Assembly: GCF_034008315.1 (NCBI RefSeq)
Contig: NZ_CP125377.1
Span: 2,244,001-2,308,000, forward strand
From: Pseudomonas sp. P8_241
Lineage (GTDB): Bacteria > Pseudomonadota > Gammaproteobacteria > Pseudomonadales > Pseudomonadaceae
Direction of reading: 5' to 3'
Length of the DNA stretch: 64,000 nt
Shown here: positions 45,282-54,848 of the stretch, piece after piece
Layout of the letters: each line of letters opens with the position of its first letter
How positions within the stretch are numbered: position 1 is the stretch's first letter
The notes under the pieces: generated by a model
What the model saw: only the letters and a program-made list of their open reading frames with translations
What the model was told of the DNA's origin: nothing
Database searches by the model: none
Program-made: the position numbers and the translations under genes

Positions 45282-45587
45282 TTACAGGGGTTGTTCAGGA
45301 GGCGAGCTGGGGTGGGATTCCGCATTTTCTTTGTATTGAGTGGGGTGGGATTCCTTACTCATTTTGTAGCGAGTGTCGCGTGCTGCGATCTTGGCCGCCA
45401 GGTACGCTTCGACCTCGGCCACGACATAGTAAACGGCGGCTTGGCGGCTTTCGCCGTATTTGATCGGTTGTGGGAAGTCTGGGTCGTTTTGCTTGAGTTT
45501 TTCCCCGCCGGAACGAGAAACTCCCATCAATTTAAAGGTATCAGGTTGTGGAATCAGACCTTTGTCGATGAGCGATTGCGATAGCAT
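45282..45587 (-). CDS. alpA: AlpA-family regulatory protein
   Basis: About 101 residues from ATG 45587, which has GGAG upstream; an ATG at 45620 is an alternative. The core KLMGVSRSGGEKLKQNDPDFPQPIKYGESRQAAVYYVVAEVEAYLAAKIAARD is the AlpA/MerR-like winged helix typical of P4-like elements, where such proteins activate or repress integrase and excision genes. The Ser/Pro/Gln-rich tail is unremarkable. It lies upstream of the replication operon. Confidence 0.8.
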   Translation of the reverse strand: MLSQSLIDKGLIPQPDTFKLMGVSRSGGEKLKQNDPDFPQPIKYGESRQAAVYYVVAEVEAYLAAKIAARDTRYKMSKESHPTQYKENAESHPSSPPEQPL

Positions 45588-45647
45588 TTTGGGTGTCTCC
45601 AAATGTGTATGAACACCCATACGTTAGGAGTCACAACGAGCACCTGC

Positions 45648-46094
45648 TCAAGCTTGTGTTCGCTTTTTTTTCTTGAGCCCTGCCTCACGCAAGATTCGCC
45701 GAACCGTGGTTGGGTGAAGTTTGGTCAGCTCGGCAATCTTTGCAGCGATGCCACGCTCTGACATTTTTGTTTTCAGTGTGTGGAACATTTTTATTACTTC
45801 GGCGTGATCCACCTCTTTTTTTTGTTTCCGCTGCTCCCCTGTCACACGTCCGCCTGATTTTCTTTGTTCGCGTTTCTGCTCCAGGAGCTGAGGGATCATC
45901 TTGTATTCATCCATCGGTAAGTTTTCGAGCTTCCTTTCTGCGTCCAAGCACTCTTGATAATCGGCATAAAGACTGGCCCCTATATGCCCAATTAACTTGC
46001 CAAGGGGTAGAAACGGCTGAGTGATTTGTTGAAACGACTGAGCGAGTCGCTGGGAAAGCTCGTTGAGCGCCTGCTGTTTTTTGTCTTCTTTCAT
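45648..46094 (-). CDS. HTH-containing hypothetical protein
   Basis: A 148-residue basic protein. A C-terminal HTH is visible (MSERGIAAKIAELTKLHPTTVRRILREAGL), followed by KKKKRTQA. The middle is helical and charged (LLEQKREQRKSGG). I chose ATG 46094 for the GGAGG 11 bases upstream; ATG 46112 and longer readings lack one. It sits 70 bp from the integrase stop and may regulate integrase or the replication genes. Confidence 0.6.
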   Translation of the reverse strand: MKEDKKQQALNELSQRLAQSFQQITQPFLPLGKLIGHIGASLYADYQECLDAERKLENLPMDEYKMIPQLLEQKREQRKSGGRVTGEQRKQKKEVDHAEVIKMFHTLKTKMSERGIAAKIAELTKLHPTTVRRILREAGLKKKKRTQA

Positions 46095-46164
46095 GGGTCG
46101 GCGTGCCTCCATATGACGCCCTATAGAGTAGGTCAGCAGGTGGGGGTACGCCTTCGAAAGTGAG

Positions 46165-47478
46165 TTAGCCGCGCAGGATCGACACCACGTTGTCGCCTTC
46201 GGCCTCCGGGTGGGCAAAGTCGTATGGGGTAATGTGCTGTTTCCGATTGGCGTCCAGGTAGTCGGCCCACCACTGCATCATAAGCCGGCGCTCCTCCATG
46301 TGTTCAGCCAGGTGGGTATAGGCGCCTCGCGTTTTGTTGCGCTCTAGGTGGCTCATTTGATGTTCTACCGCGTCTTCGCCCCACAGCCTGGATACCGTCA
46401 GGGCGGAGCAGGCCATGGCACGGAAGCCGTGGCCGCACAATTCCGTCTTGGTGTCGTACCCCATCAGGCTGAGGGCCTTGTTCACAGTGTTCTCCGACAT
46501 CGGCTTCCAGTAGTAGTGGTCGCCGGCAAACACCAGGTCAAGGTGTCCGGTCATCTGCTGTATTTGCTTAAGCATGGCGACGGCCTGTCGGCTCAGCGGC
46601 ACCACGTGGGCTGTGGCCATCTTGGCGCCTCGATGGGAGTATTTCACGCCCTCGATGGGTGCCCGCTTGCCGGGGATCGTCCATACACCCCGTTTCAGAT
46701 CGATTTCAGGCCAGCGGGCAAAGCGCAGTTCACTGGAGCGGATAAACAGCAGCAGTGACAGGTGAACCGCCAGACGAGTGAGTGGACGCCCTTTGTAGAC
46801 TTCGAGGCGCCCCAGCAGGTCGGGGATTTGATCGAAGGGCAGTGCAGGGCGGCGCTTGGTTTTTCCCGTGGCGGTCGTGCCCACTAGGTCGCGGGCTGGG
46901 TTGCTGTCGATATGGCCGTGTTGAACGGCATAGCGCATGATGCCGTCTTGGTACTGGCGCAGGCGATTGGCCAGATCCAGGGCGTCGAGCTTTTCCACGG
47001 CCTTGAGCGGTGCGACCAGGTCGCGGACTTTCAGATCGGAGACGGGGCGGGCTCCAAGGCTGGGGAAGAGGTGGGTTTCCAGTCGGCGCAGGACGCTATG
47101 CGCGTACCCCTCCGACCACTTGCGGGCGTTCGTAGCGTGCCACTGAAGCGCCAGCGCCTTGAAGGTGTGATTGCGGGCATTGGACACCTCGACCTTGGCT
47201 TGCTTGGCGTGCTCGATGGGGTCTTGCCGGTGGGCCAGCAGCTCAAGGGCATCCGCTCGACGTTCACGAGCGGCCTTCAGGCCTAGCGCAGGATAGTTTC
47301 CAAACGTAGCCAGCCCCTCGCGGCCATCAGGACGGATGAACTTGAACCGCCAGGTTTTCACTCCAGAGGGTTTTACTAGCAGGAACAGGCCTTGGCCGTC
47401 GAATAGCTTGTAATCCTTGTCGCGGGGCTTGGCTGCCTCGCACTTGGAATCGGAAAGGGGGGTGACGGTGCGCGCCAT
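46165..47478 (-). CDS. P4-type tyrosine integrase
   Basis: A 437-residue site-specific recombinase. The N-terminal DUF4102 domain (MARTVTPLSDSKCEAAKPRDKDYKLFDGQGL) is followed by an SAM-like core-binding domain (100-195) and the catalytic domain (about 210-400). Catalytic residues appear to be R247 (FIRSSELRF), H350 and R353 (CGHGFRAM), H377 (QMSH) and Y387 (RGAYTHLAEH). ATG at 47478 has GGAGG 9 bases upstream; a GTG further up is less likely. It starts 160 bp from the tRNA-Asn 3' end and would recombine within it. Confidence 0.9.
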   Translation of the reverse strand: MARTVTPLSDSKCEAAKPRDKDYKLFDGQGLFLLVKPSGVKTWRFKFIRPDGREGLATFGNYPALGLKAARERRADALELLAHRQDPIEHAKQAKVEVSNARNHTFKALALQWHATNARKWSEGYAHSVLRRLETHLFPSLGARPVSDLKVRDLVAPLKAVEKLDALDLANRLRQYQDGIMRYAVQHGHIDSNPARDLVGTTATGKTKRRPALPFDQIPDLLGRLEVYKGRPLTRLAVHLSLLLFIRSSELRFARWPEIDLKRGVWTIPGKRAPIEGVKYSHRGAKMATAHVVPLSRQAVAMLKQIQQMTGHLDLVFAGDHYYWKPMSENTVNKALSLMGYDTKTELCGHGFRAMACSALTVSRLWGEDAVEHQMSHLERNKTRGAYTHLAEHMEERRLMMQWWADYLDANRKQHITPYDFAHPEAEGDNVVSILRG

Positions 47479-47501
47479 AGGGGTATGCCTCCAAATCGAA
47501 C

Positions 47502-47523
47502 CGGCGTACCCCTTCACGTACCC
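47502..47523. repeat. Putative integrase arm-type site, right end
   Basis: Identical over 22 bp to 4407-4428. It contains CGTACCC twice and lies between the integrase start and the tRNA core, overlapping the integrase leader. Confidence 0.6.
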
Positions 47524-47571
47524 TTAAACAGTGAAGGTATCCGGGTGCATAAATATACACCCAGAAACGAC

Positions 47572-47593
47572 AAACCCCGCACTAGGCGGGGCT
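47572..47593 (-). terminator. Hairpin that may now terminate tRNA-Asn
   Basis: On the minus strand AGCCCCGC, CTAGT, GCGGGGTTTGT forms a short stem with a weak T tract about 50 bp after the tRNA. It is supplied by the element and could replace the displaced tRNA terminator. Confidence 0.45.
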
Positions 47594-47641
47594 TGCGGCT
47601 GCTTTTTGGTCATGTGTGAACATGTAAAAGCATGAAAATTG

Positions 47642-47714
<73 letters not shown>

Positions 47715-47722
47715 ATGGCGTC

Positions 47723-47751
47723 TATGTTACTGATTCAAAAAGAGAAGTCAA
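47723..47751 (-). promoter_or_regulatory. Sigma-70 promoter of tRNA-Asn
   Basis: On the minus strand TTGACT, 17 bp, AACATA, with the -10 hexamer ending 8 bp before the tRNA 5' end. It lies on the backbone side and is untouched by the insertion. Confidence 0.65.
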
Positions 47752-47933
47752 GCGCGTGTTGGCAAAATCGGGATGGATGGCGGTTTATCGGTGATTGGCG
47801 GTTACCGGATTCGCTTGCGGAGGCTAACATGGCTGCCCGGAAGTGGTAACACGCGCTACCGGCCATTCGCCGAAAAGGTACGCGCCATGACTTGCTTGAC
47901 CCCGACAACACCTCGCAACAACGAGGTGTTCGC

Positions 47934-48164
47934 ATGAGCATTGCTCAAATCAGTCTGCCCAAAGGTGTCGGCCCTCATGCCGAAAAGCTGTTCGACGCCA
48001 TTACACAGGCCAGCAACGCCGAGGAGTTGAACCGTGCAGGCGGCAAGGCCGAGGGCTTTGTCCTGGGCCTGGAAAGCACCAAAGCGATCAAGAGCCAGGT
48101 CGCCGAGTCGCTGTACGTTGCCTTTGACGACGCAGCCAGCCAGCGTGCGATCGAACTGGCTTAA
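47934..48164 (+). CDS. Conserved small hypothetical protein
   Basis: A 76-residue protein (SIAQISLPKGVGPHAEKLFDAITQASNAEELNRAGGKAEGFVLGLESTKAIK...AIELA), predicted to be helical and soluble, with alanine-rich codon use typical of the host. No domain is recognised. Its TAA stop overlaps the stop of the convergent gene at 48161 in a shared TTAA. Confidence 0.65.
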   Translation: MSIAQISLPKGVGPHAEKLFDAITQASNAEELNRAGGKAEGFVLGLESTKAIKSQVAESLYVAFDDAASQRAIELA

Positions 48165-48370
48165 CCGCCGAAGGTAATTGTGCCGAGCATCAGCTTGGCG
48201 TAAAGCGCCGTGGCACCCAGTTGTACCAGCCACAGGGCCAGGCCGCCAAGAAAGACACCGGCAGCGACTTGCATGACCAGGTTGTTGCCGCGTTTGGCGG
48301 GCGCGCGGGGGCTGAAGCGATCCAGGTCATCCAGGTCATCGCGGTCGGCGCGAAGGTCATCGTTTTTCAT
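48161..48370 (-). CDS. Small single-pass membrane protein
   Basis: A 69-residue protein: charged N-terminus (KNDDLRADRDDLDDLDRF), basic linker (RAPAKRGNN) and one hydrophobic segment of about 30 residues (VMQVAAGVFLGGLALWLVQL onward). The positively charged linker before the segment suggests the N-terminus stays in the cytoplasm. The function is unknown. It converges on the gene at 47934 with a 4-bp overlap. Confidence 0.6.
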   Translation of the reverse strand: MKNDDLRADRDDLDDLDRFSPRAPAKRGNNLVMQVAAGVFLGGLALWLVQLGATALYAKLMLGTITFGG

Positions 48371-48397
48371 ATCGTTCTCGCAAGAATTCCAGGGTCT

Positions 48398-48504
48398 ACA
48401 CAAAACCCGTGGGAGCCGGCTTGCTGGCGAACAGGCCAGAATGTTCGACATTGGTGTCGGCCGGCCGCCATCGCCAGCAAGCCGGCTCCTACAAGGTTTT
48501 GTGT
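48398..48504. repeat. Nested REP-type inverted repeat
   Basis: Outer arms ACACAAAACC/GGTTTTGTGT enclose inner arms GAGCCGGCTTGCTGGCGA and TCGCCAGCAAGCCGGCTC. Typical intergenic palindrome of the host chromosome. Confidence 0.75.
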
Positions 48505-48551
48505 GCAGTCTAAGGGCTTGGGCCGGGAATTGAGCGATCAACAAGACAAAT

Positions 48552-48585
48552 AAAAAACGGGAAGCCCATAGGCCTCCCGTTTTTT
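48552..48585. terminator. Intrinsic terminator
   Basis: AAAAAACGGGAAGCC / GGCCTCCCGTTTTTT hairpin with a short loop; A and T runs on both sides allow both directions. It ends the aminotransferase gene. Confidence 0.85.
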
Positions 48586-48600
48586 GTCTCACGGTGCGGT

Positions 48601-49797
48601 TCAGATCACCTGAACGATAGCATCCGTAACCGCCTTGATGTTGCTCTGGTTCAGCGCAGCCACGCAGATGCGGCCGGTGTCCAGGGCATAGATGCCGAAC
48701 TCGTTGCGCAGACGATGAACCTGCTCAACGCTCAGGCCGGAGTACGAGAACATGCCGCGCTGACGACCAACGAAGCTGAAATCGCGATGCGGCGCGTTTT
48801 TCGCCAGGGTGTCGACCATCTGGATGCGCATGCCGCGAATGCGCAGGCGCATTTCGGCCAGTTCGGCTTCCCATTGAGCACGCAGTTCCGGGCTGTTCAG
48901 TACTGCAGCGACGATGCTTGCACCGTGGGTCGGCGGGTTGGAGTAGTTGGTGCGGATCACGCGTTTGACTTGCGACAGCACGCGCGCGCTTTCTTCTTTC
49001 GATTCGCTGACGATCGACAGTGCGCCAACGCGTTCGCCGTACAGCGAGAACGATTTGGAGAACGAGCTGGAAACGAAGAAGGTCAGGCCCGATTCAGCAA
49101 ACAGGCGCACGGCGGCGGCGTCTTCGTCGATGCCGTCGCCAAAGCCCTGGTAGGCCATGTCGAGGAACGGCACGTGGCCTTTGGCTTTCACCACGTCCAG
49201 CACGTTGTTCCAGTCCGCCGGGCTCAGGTCTACACCGGTCGGGTTGTGGCAGCAGGCGTGCAGCACAACGATCGAGCCGTTTGGCAGTGCGTTCAAGTCT
49301 TCCAGCAGGCCGGCACGGTTTACGTCGTGGGTGGCGGCGTCGTAATAGCGATAGTTCTGCACCGGGAAACCCGCGGTTTCGAACAGGGCGCGGTGGTTTT
49401 CCCAGCTCGGGTCGCTGATCGCAACGACGGCGTTCGGCAGCAGTTGCTTGAGGAAGTCCGCACCGATTTTCAGGGCGCCAGTACCGCCAACGGCCTGGGT
49501 GGTGATCACGCGGCCAGCGGCGATCAGCGGCGAGTCATTGCCGAACAACAGTTTCTGCACGGCCTGGTCGTAGGCGGCGATACCGTCGATTGGCAAGTAG
49601 CCACGGGAAGCGTGTTGAGCAACGCGAATGGTTTCGGCTTCGACAACGGCGCGCAGGAGTGGAATTCGCCCCTCCTCGTTGCAGTAAACACCGACCCCCA
49701 GGTTGACCTTGTTGGTACGGGTATCGGCGTTGAATGCTTCGTTGAGGCCCAGGATTGGATCGCGTGGTGCCATTTCGACAGCGGAGAACAGGCTCAT
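48601..49797 (-). CDS. Aromatic amino acid aminotransferase (aspartate aminotransferase family I)
   Basis: A 398-residue PLP enzyme of subgroup I-alpha (SLFSAVEMAPRDPILGLNEAF opening). Other markers: HACCHNPTGVDL, the PLP lysine in SSSFSKSFSLYGERVGAL, and a C-terminal Arg region GRICVAALN. It interconverts aromatic amino acids or aspartate with 2-oxoglutarate and the matching 2-oxo acids. It is homologous to TyrB and PhhC, and the next gene upstream is the divergent uvrB, an arrangement I recall from other pseudomonads. TyrB and AspC roles cannot be separated here. Confidence 0.85.
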   Translation of the reverse strand: MSLFSAVEMAPRDPILGLNEAFNADTRTNKVNLGVGVYCNEEGRIPLLRAVVEAETIRVAQHASRGYLPIDGIAAYDQAVQKLLFGNDSPLIAAGRVITTQAVGGTGALKIGADFLKQLLPNAVVAISDPSWENHRALFETAGFPVQNYRYYDAATHDVNRAGLLEDLNALPNGSIVVLHACCHNPTGVDLSPADWNNVLDVVKAKGHVPFLDMAYQGFGDGIDEDAAAVRLFAESGLTFFVSSSFSKSFSLYGERVGALSIVSESKEESARVLSQVKRVIRTNYSNPPTHGASIVAAVLNSPELRAQWEAELAEMRLRIRGMRIQMVDTLAKNAPHRDFSFVGRQRGMFSYSGLSVEQVHRLRNEFGIYALDTGRICVAALNQSNIKAVTDAIVQVI

Positions 49798-50131
49798 TAT
49801 TGCGGCGGCTCTGAATGGAAAATGGAGGGACGTGTCGCGCTCCAGCCGAATGCACTAGAGCGGTGCACAAACGGGGAGCTAGTATAGAGGCCATCGGCGA
49901 TTGATGGCGACAGGCGAATCGGCTTTTACGTTAAGTTTTTCCGATTATTTTTCGACCGTTAGTCGATTGTGGTCGTCAAAGTCTTTACGCGTTGTAGGAC
50001 GTTTGCCTTGAAAGCTCCGGCAATCGGCACCACATTGAGCGCAATCCAGTTTTTTCCTCGGGCGACAATGGTCGTTTGCGGTCTTTCTCGTTCGTGTCGG
50101 TTTGCCGGCAAGAGTGATCCAGAGGTATTTC
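49798..50131. promoter_or_regulatory. Divergent intergenic region between aminotransferase gene and uvrB
   Basis: No gene is supported in these 334 bp. The middle is AT-rich (TTTTTCCGATTATTTTTCG near 49935), as promoters are. I looked for a LexA box (CTG-N10-CAG) and saw no good match. Confidence 0.45.
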
Positions 50132-52147
50132 ATGTCTGAATTCCAGCTAGTCACCCGTTTCGAGCCCGCCGGCGATCAGCCGGAAGCCATTCGCCTGATG
50201 GTCGAGGGCATCGAAGCCGGGCTGGCGCACCAGACGCTGCTCGGTGTGACCGGCTCGGGCAAGACCTTCAGCATCGCCAACGTGATTGCCCAAGTGCAGC
50301 GTCCGACCCTGGTGCTGGCACCAAACAAGACCCTGGCGGCGCAGTTGTACGGGGAATTCAAGGCCTTCTTTCCGAACAACGCCGTGGAGTATTTCGTCTC
50401 CTATTACGACTACTATCAGCCTGAAGCCTATGTGCCGTCCTCGGATACCTTCATCGAGAAAGATGCCTCGATCAACGATCACATCGAGCAGATGCGCCTT
50501 TCCGCGACCAAGGCATTGCTGGAACGCAAAGACGCGATCATCGTCACCACGGTCTCGTGCATCTATGGTCTGGGCAGTCCGGAAACCTATCTGAAAATGG
50601 TGTTGCACGTGGATCGCGGCGATCGGCTCGATCAGCGTGAATTGCTGCGGCGCCTGGCGGATCTGCAATACACCCGCAACGACATGGAATTCGCCCGTGC
50701 CACCTTCCGCGTGCGCGGCGATGTGATTGATATCCACCCGGCTGAATCTGATTTCGAAGCGATCCGTATCGAGCTGTTCGACGACGAGGTGGAAAGTCTG
50801 TCGGCGTTCGATCCATTGACCGGCGAAGTCATCCGCAAGCTGCCGCGCTTCACCTTCTACCCGAAAAGCCACTACGTAACACCACGGGAAACCCTGATGG
50901 GTGCCGTAGAAGGGATCAAGGAGGAATTGAAGGAGCGCCTGGAGTACCTGCGTTCCAACAACAAACTGGTCGAGGCACAGCGCCTTGAGCAGCGCACCCG
51001 ATTCGATCTGGAGATGATCCTCGAACTGGGCTACTGCAACGGCATCGAAAACTATTCGCGCTACCTGTCCGGCCGCGAAGCCGGCGCGCCGCCGCCAACC
51101 CTTTACGATTACCTTCCGGCCGATGCTTTGCTGGTAATCGACGAATCTCACGTCAGCGTGCCGCAGGTCGGCGCGATGTACAAAGGCGACCGATCGCGCA
51201 AGGAAACCCTTGTGGAATACGGCTTCCGCCTGCCGTCGGCGCTGGACAACCGGCCGATGCGCTTTGATGAGTGGGAAAGCATCAGCCCGCAGACGATTTT
51301 CGTCTCGGCGACGCCAGGCAACTATGAAGCCGAACACGCAGGCCGTGTCATTGACATGGTGGTGCGTCCGACCGGGCTGGTGGACCCGCAAATCGAGATT
51401 CGCCCGGCACTGACCCAGGTCGACGACTTGTTGTCGGAAATCAGCAAGCGTGTGGCGGTCGAAGAGCGGGTGCTGGTCACCACGCTGACTAAGCGCATGG
51501 CCGAGGACTTGACCGATTACCTGGCCGATCACGGTGTGCGAGTACGCTATCTGCACTCGGATATCGACACCGTGGAGCGGGTCGAAATCATCCGCGATTT
51601 GCGTCTTGGCACCTTCGATGTGCTGGTCGGTATCAACCTTCTGCGCGAAGGCCTGGACATGCCGGAAGTCTCGCTGGTGGCTATCCTCGATGCGGACAAG
51701 GAAGGCTTCCTGCGGTCCGAGCGTTCGTTGATCCAGACCATTGGCCGGGCAGCGCGTAACCTCAATGGTCGGGCGATCCTGTATGCCGACCGCATTACCG
51801 GTTCCATGGAGCGCGCGATCGGCGAAACCGAGCGCCGTCGCGACAAGCAGATCGCCTTCAACCTGGCAAACGGCATTACGCCCAAAGGTGTGTTCAAGGA
51901 CGTTGCCGACATCATGGAAGGTGCCACCGTACCGGGTTCGCGCAGCAAGAAGCGCAAGGGCATGGCCAAGGCCGCCGAGGAAAACGCCAAATACGAAGCC
52001 GAACTGCGCTCGCCGGGCGAGATCGCCAAGCGCATCAAAGCCCTGGAAGAGAAGATGTATCAGCTTGCTCGGGATCTGGAGTTCGAAGCGGCGGCGCAGA
52101 TGCGCGACGAGATTGCCAAGTTGCGCGAGCGGTTGATTACCGTTTGA
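50132..52147 (+). CDS. uvrB: Excinuclease ABC subunit B
   Basis: A 671-residue UvrB: Walker [10 protein letters not shown] (about 38-46), the damage-probing beta-hairpin region [13 protein letters not shown] (about 91-103), helicase motifs [37 protein letters not shown] and QTIGRAARN. The C-terminal UvrC-binding UVR domain is [27 protein letters not shown]. UvrB verifies lesions in nucleotide excision repair with UvrA and UvrC. Start ATG 50132 with AGAGG upstream; length matches the family. Confidence 0.97.
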   Translation: MSEFQLVTRFEPAGDQPEAIRLMVEGIEAGLAHQTLLGVTGSGKTFSIANVIAQVQRPTLVLAPNKTLAAQLYGEFKAFFPNNAVEYFVSYYDYYQPEAYVPSSDTFIEKDASINDHIEQMRLSATKALLERKDAIIVTTVSCIYGLGSPETYLKMVLHVDRGDRLDQRELLRRLADLQYTRNDMEFARATFRVRGDVIDIHPAESDFEAIRIELFDDEVESLSAFDPLTGEVIRKLPRFTFYPKSHYVTPRETLMGAVEGIKEELKERLEYLRSNNKLVEAQRLEQRTRFDLEMILELGYCNGIENYSRYLSGREAGAPPPTLYDYLPADALLVIDESHVSVPQVGAMYKGDRSRKETLVEYGFRLPSALDNRPMRFDEWESISPQTIFVSATPGNYEAEHAGRVIDMVVRPTGLVDPQIEIRPALTQVDDLLSEISKRVAVEERVLVTTLTKRMAEDLTDYLADHGVRVRYLHSDIDTVERVEIIRDLRLGTFDVLVGINLLREGLDMPEVSLVAILDADKEGFLRSERSLIQTIGRAARNLNGRAILYADRITGSMERAIGETERRRDKQIAFNLANGITPKGVFKDVADIMEGATVPGSRSKKRKGMAKAAEENAKYEAELRSPGEIAKRIKALEEKMYQLARDLEFEAAAQMRDEIAKLRERLITV

Positions 52148-52164
52148 TTTGCAGTGCCTGATCC

Positions 52165-52196
52165 GGCCTCATCGCGGGCAAGCCCGCGATGAGGCC
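52165..52196. repeat. Perfect 15-bp inverted repeat between convergent genes
   Basis: GGCCTCATCGCGGGC and its exact complement, separated by two bases, lie between uvrB and the convergent efflux gene. A REP-like palindrome without a T run; it may still slow or stop transcription. Confidence 0.65.
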
Positions 52197-52219
52197 AGTC
52201 AGGGCGGTACAAAAACCAG

Positions 52220-53770
52220 TTAGTGCGCCTCGCCAGCCTTCAACCCCTCCGGCAATTTCCTGGTCAGCAACACCGCAACCATGCTGATCCCCAGCACGAT
52301 CCCGACAAAATGAAACGCGTCGTTGTAGGCCATGATCGACGCCTGCTGATGGGCGATCTCACTGAGCTTGCCCAGTGCCGCGGTTTCATTGCCCAATCGA
52401 TCACTCAGCGAAGCGATGCGCTCGGCGACCTGCGGATTGCTCGGCACCAGGGCTTCGCGCAAGTAATCAAAGTAAACCTTGGTCCGTTCATCCAGCAGCG
52501 TGGCGAGGAGGGCGATGCCGATGGCGCCGCCGAGGTTGCGCAGGATGTTGAACAGGCTCGACGCCGATCCCGCGTCCTGCGGAAGAATGTACGCCGTAGC
52601 GATCAACGAAATGGTGACCATGATCAGCGGCTGGCCGAGGGCGCGGATGATCTGGATCTGATTGAACTGCGGTCCGGCAAAGTCCGGGTTCAGCACGCCC
52701 GAGGAAAAACTAGCCAGTCCGAACAACCCGAAGCCCAGCGTGCACAGCCATTTGGGCGAGACGTACTTCATCAGCTTCGGCACCAGCGGAATCAGAAACA
52801 GCTGCGGCACGCCCATCCACATGATCACTTCGCCGATCTGCAAGGCGTTGTAGTTCTGGATCTGCGCCAGATACAGCGGCAGTAAATAGATCGAGCCGTA
52901 CAATCCGACTCCCATCCCGATGCTGGAAATGCTCGATAAGCCAAAGTTGCGATTGCGCAGGATGCCGAGGTTGATCAGCGGATTGGGTCTGGAAGTCTGC
53001 ACGATGACGAAAGTGATCAGGCTGATCAGCGCGATGCTGCCCAGGGCCACGATCAGGTTCGATTCCAGCCAGTCCTTGCGATGACCTTCTTCCAGAAACA
53101 CCTGCAAACAGCCGAGCCCCACGCCGAGGGTGAGAATGCCGGCGTAGTCGGTGCTTTTGAGCAGTTCCCAGTGCGCTTCTTTCTTCTCCAGGCTGTACAT
53201 CAGGCCGGCGATCATGAGCAGGCCGGGTGGAACGTTGATATAGAAGATGTATTCCCAGCCCCAGTTTTCCGTCAGCCAACCGCCAAGAGTCGGGCCGATG
53301 GAGGGCGCGAAGGTCGCCGTCATGGCAAACATGGCCATGCCTTTGGCGCGGTGATGCTCCGGGAGTTTGATCAGGGTCAGGGTGAAGGCCAGCGGGATCA
53401 GTGCGCCGCCGGTAAAACCCTGCAAGGCGCGAAACACGATCATGCTTTCCAGGCTCCACGCCATGGAGCAGAGCAGGGAAGCGACCAGAAACCCGAAGGA
53501 CACCCACACCGCCAGGCGCCGCGCAGACAACAGCTGCACCAGCCACGCGGTCAACGGAATCATGACGATCTCGGCCACCAGGTACGAGGTGGAAATCCAC
53601 GAGCCTTCTTCCAGGGTCGCCGACAACGCACCCTGAATGTCCTTGAGCGACGAGTTGGTGATCTGGATGTCCAGCACCGCCATGAAGGCGCCGAGCATCA
53701 CGCTCATCACCGCAATCCAGTCCCGCCGGCTCGGTTCTCCGACCGGGCGGATCAGTTGATCACCGGCCAT
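52220..53770 (-). CDS. DHA2-family MFS efflux transporter, EmrB-like
   Basis: A 516-residue inner-membrane transporter with about 14 hydrophobic segments. The first (VMLGAFMAVLDIQITNSSL) carries the DHA2 motif LDxTIVN-like residues, and RALQGFTGGALIPLAF and GPTLGGWLTENWGWEYIFYINVPPG are motifs B and C. It exports drugs or other toxic organic compounds by proton antiport. It overlaps the upstream HlyD gene by 11 bp, so the two form an EmrA/EmrB-type tripartite pump that would use an outer-membrane channel encoded elsewhere. Confidence 0.9.
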   Translation of the reverse strand: MAGDQLIRPVGEPSRRDWIAVMSVMLGAFMAVLDIQITNSSLKDIQGALSATLEEGSWISTSYLVAEIVMIPLTAWLVQLLSARRLAVWVSFGFLVASLLCSMAWSLESMIVFRALQGFTGGALIPLAFTLTLIKLPEHHRAKGMAMFAMTATFAPSIGPTLGGWLTENWGWEYIFYINVPPGLLMIAGLMYSLEKKEAHWELLKSTDYAGILTLGVGLGCLQVFLEEGHRKDWLESNLIVALGSIALISLITFVIVQTSRPNPLINLGILRNRNFGLSSISSIGMGVGLYGSIYLLPLYLAQIQNYNALQIGEVIMWMGVPQLFLIPLVPKLMKYVSPKWLCTLGFGLFGLASFSSGVLNPDFAGPQFNQIQIIRALGQPLIMVTISLIATAYILPQDAGSASSLFNILRNLGGAIGIALLATLLDERTKVYFDYLREALVPSNPQVAERIASLSDRLGNETAALGKLSEIAHQQASIMAYNDAFHFVGIVLGISMVAVLLTRKLPEGLKAGEAH

Positions 53771-54848
53771 CGTCAGGGGCGTCTTTGATGCTCACTTTTG
53801 CGCTGACGTCTTGCGGGGCGTCCTTGATGTTCACCTTGGCGGTGACCGACATGCCCGGACGAATCTTGCCGCGCAGCGGATTGTCCGCAGCGAAGGTCAG
53901 TTTGACCGGAATCCGTTGTACAACTTTGGTGAAGTTGCCCGTGGCATTGTCCGGCGGCAACAGGCTGAACTGCGCGCCGGAAGCGGCAAACAGGCTGTCG
54001 ACCCGGGCTTCGATAGGCGTATCGCCATAGGCGTCGAAAGTCAGCTCGGCTTTCTGGCCAGGCTGCATGTGGCCGATCTGGGTTTCCTTGAAGTTGGCCT
54101 GAATCCAGATGTCTTCGTCCGGCACGATCGACAACAGATAGGCGCCGGCCTGCACGACTTGCCCGTTGCGCGCGGCACGCTGGCCGATCAGGCCGCCGAT
54201 GGGGGCGTGGATTTCACTGCGGGTCAGGTTCAGTTCGGCTTGGGCCAGGTCGGTTTTGGCATTGGCGATCTGCGCGTCGAGGCGTTTGATCTCGGCGTTC
54301 AGCGCGTTGACTTGCTGGCGCTGGCTTTGTGCGTCGGCCTGGGCCTTGGCCACTTGCGAGCGGGCAATGTGATTGTCGGCAGAAAGGCTGGTCACCCGTT
54401 CTTCAGAGATGTAGCCGGGTTTGCGCAAGGTTTCGGCGCGAGTCAGGTCGATTTGCGAGCGTCCCAGGCTTGCCTGGCTTGACGCGACTTGTGCTTCGCT
54501 GGCGGCAATCAGGCTGGCTTGCTGAGTCAGCTTGCTCTGGGCTTGCAGACGTTCGGCCTGGCGGGTGGCGAGGGCTGCGTTGGCGCGGTCGACGGCGAGT
54601 CGGAAGTCATCACCTTCGAGCCTGATCAGCAGTTGGCCTTTCTCGACATGCTGGTTGTCCTGCACCAGCACCACATCGATGCGCGCGCCCAACTGGCTGG
54701 ACACACGGGTGATTTCACCCTGGACGTAGGCGTTATCGGTGCTTTCATAAAAGCGACCGTTGAGAAACCAGTGAGCAAACAGCCCCCCGGCAATCAACAG
54801 GACAATCAGCAGGAAGGTAAACAGGCGGCGCTGGAGTTGGGCAGGCAT
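53760..54848 (-). CDS. HlyD/EmrA-family membrane fusion protein
   Basis: A 362-residue periplasmic adaptor. One N-terminal membrane anchor (LFTFLLIVLLIAGGLFAHWF) is followed by the lipoyl-like half motif (STDNAYVQGEITRVSSQLGARIDVVLVQDNQHV), a long alpha-hairpin (about 100-205) and a beta-barrel domain (about 230-330). It links the MFS pump to an outer-membrane channel. ATG 54848 gives the usual family start; ATG 54905 would add an atypical 19 residues, and neither has a strong ribosome-binding site. The tail holds an imperfect repeat (KVNIKDAPQDVSAKVSIKDAPDD). Confidence 0.88.
   Translation of the reverse strand: MPAQLQRRLFTFLLIVLLIAGGLFAHWFLNGRFYESTDNAYVQGEITRVSSQLGARIDVVLVQDNQHVEKGQLLIRLEGDDFRLAVDRANAALATRQAERLQAQSKLTQQASLIAASEAQVASSQASLGRSQIDLTRAETLRKPGYISEERVTSLSADNHIARSQVAKAQADAQSQRQQVNALNAEIKRLDAQIANAKTDLAQAELNLTRSEIHAPIGGLIGQRAARNGQVVQAGAYLLSIVPDEDIWIQANFKETQIGHMQPGQKAELTFDAYGDTPIEARVDSLFAASGAQFSLLPPDNATGNFTKVVQRIPVKLTFAADNPLRGKIRPGMSVTAKVNIKDAPQDVSAKVSIKDAPDDGR

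Noticed and set aside
40543..47478. Separate small P4-like element with its own left end near 40.6 kb
   Set aside because: No tRNA-Asn 3' fragment or arm repeat is visible at 40.5-40.9 kb, while both exist at 4.3-4.4 kb. Stepwise assembly inside one element remains possible.
49798..50131. LexA/SOS box before uvrB
   Set aside because: No CTG-N10-CAG palindrome close to the consensus was found by eye.
49945..50154. 69-codon minus-strand ORF with CAQCGADC
   Set aside because: It overlaps the uvrB ribosome-binding site and start; its cysteines come from the rough intergenic sequence and there is no supporting start signal.
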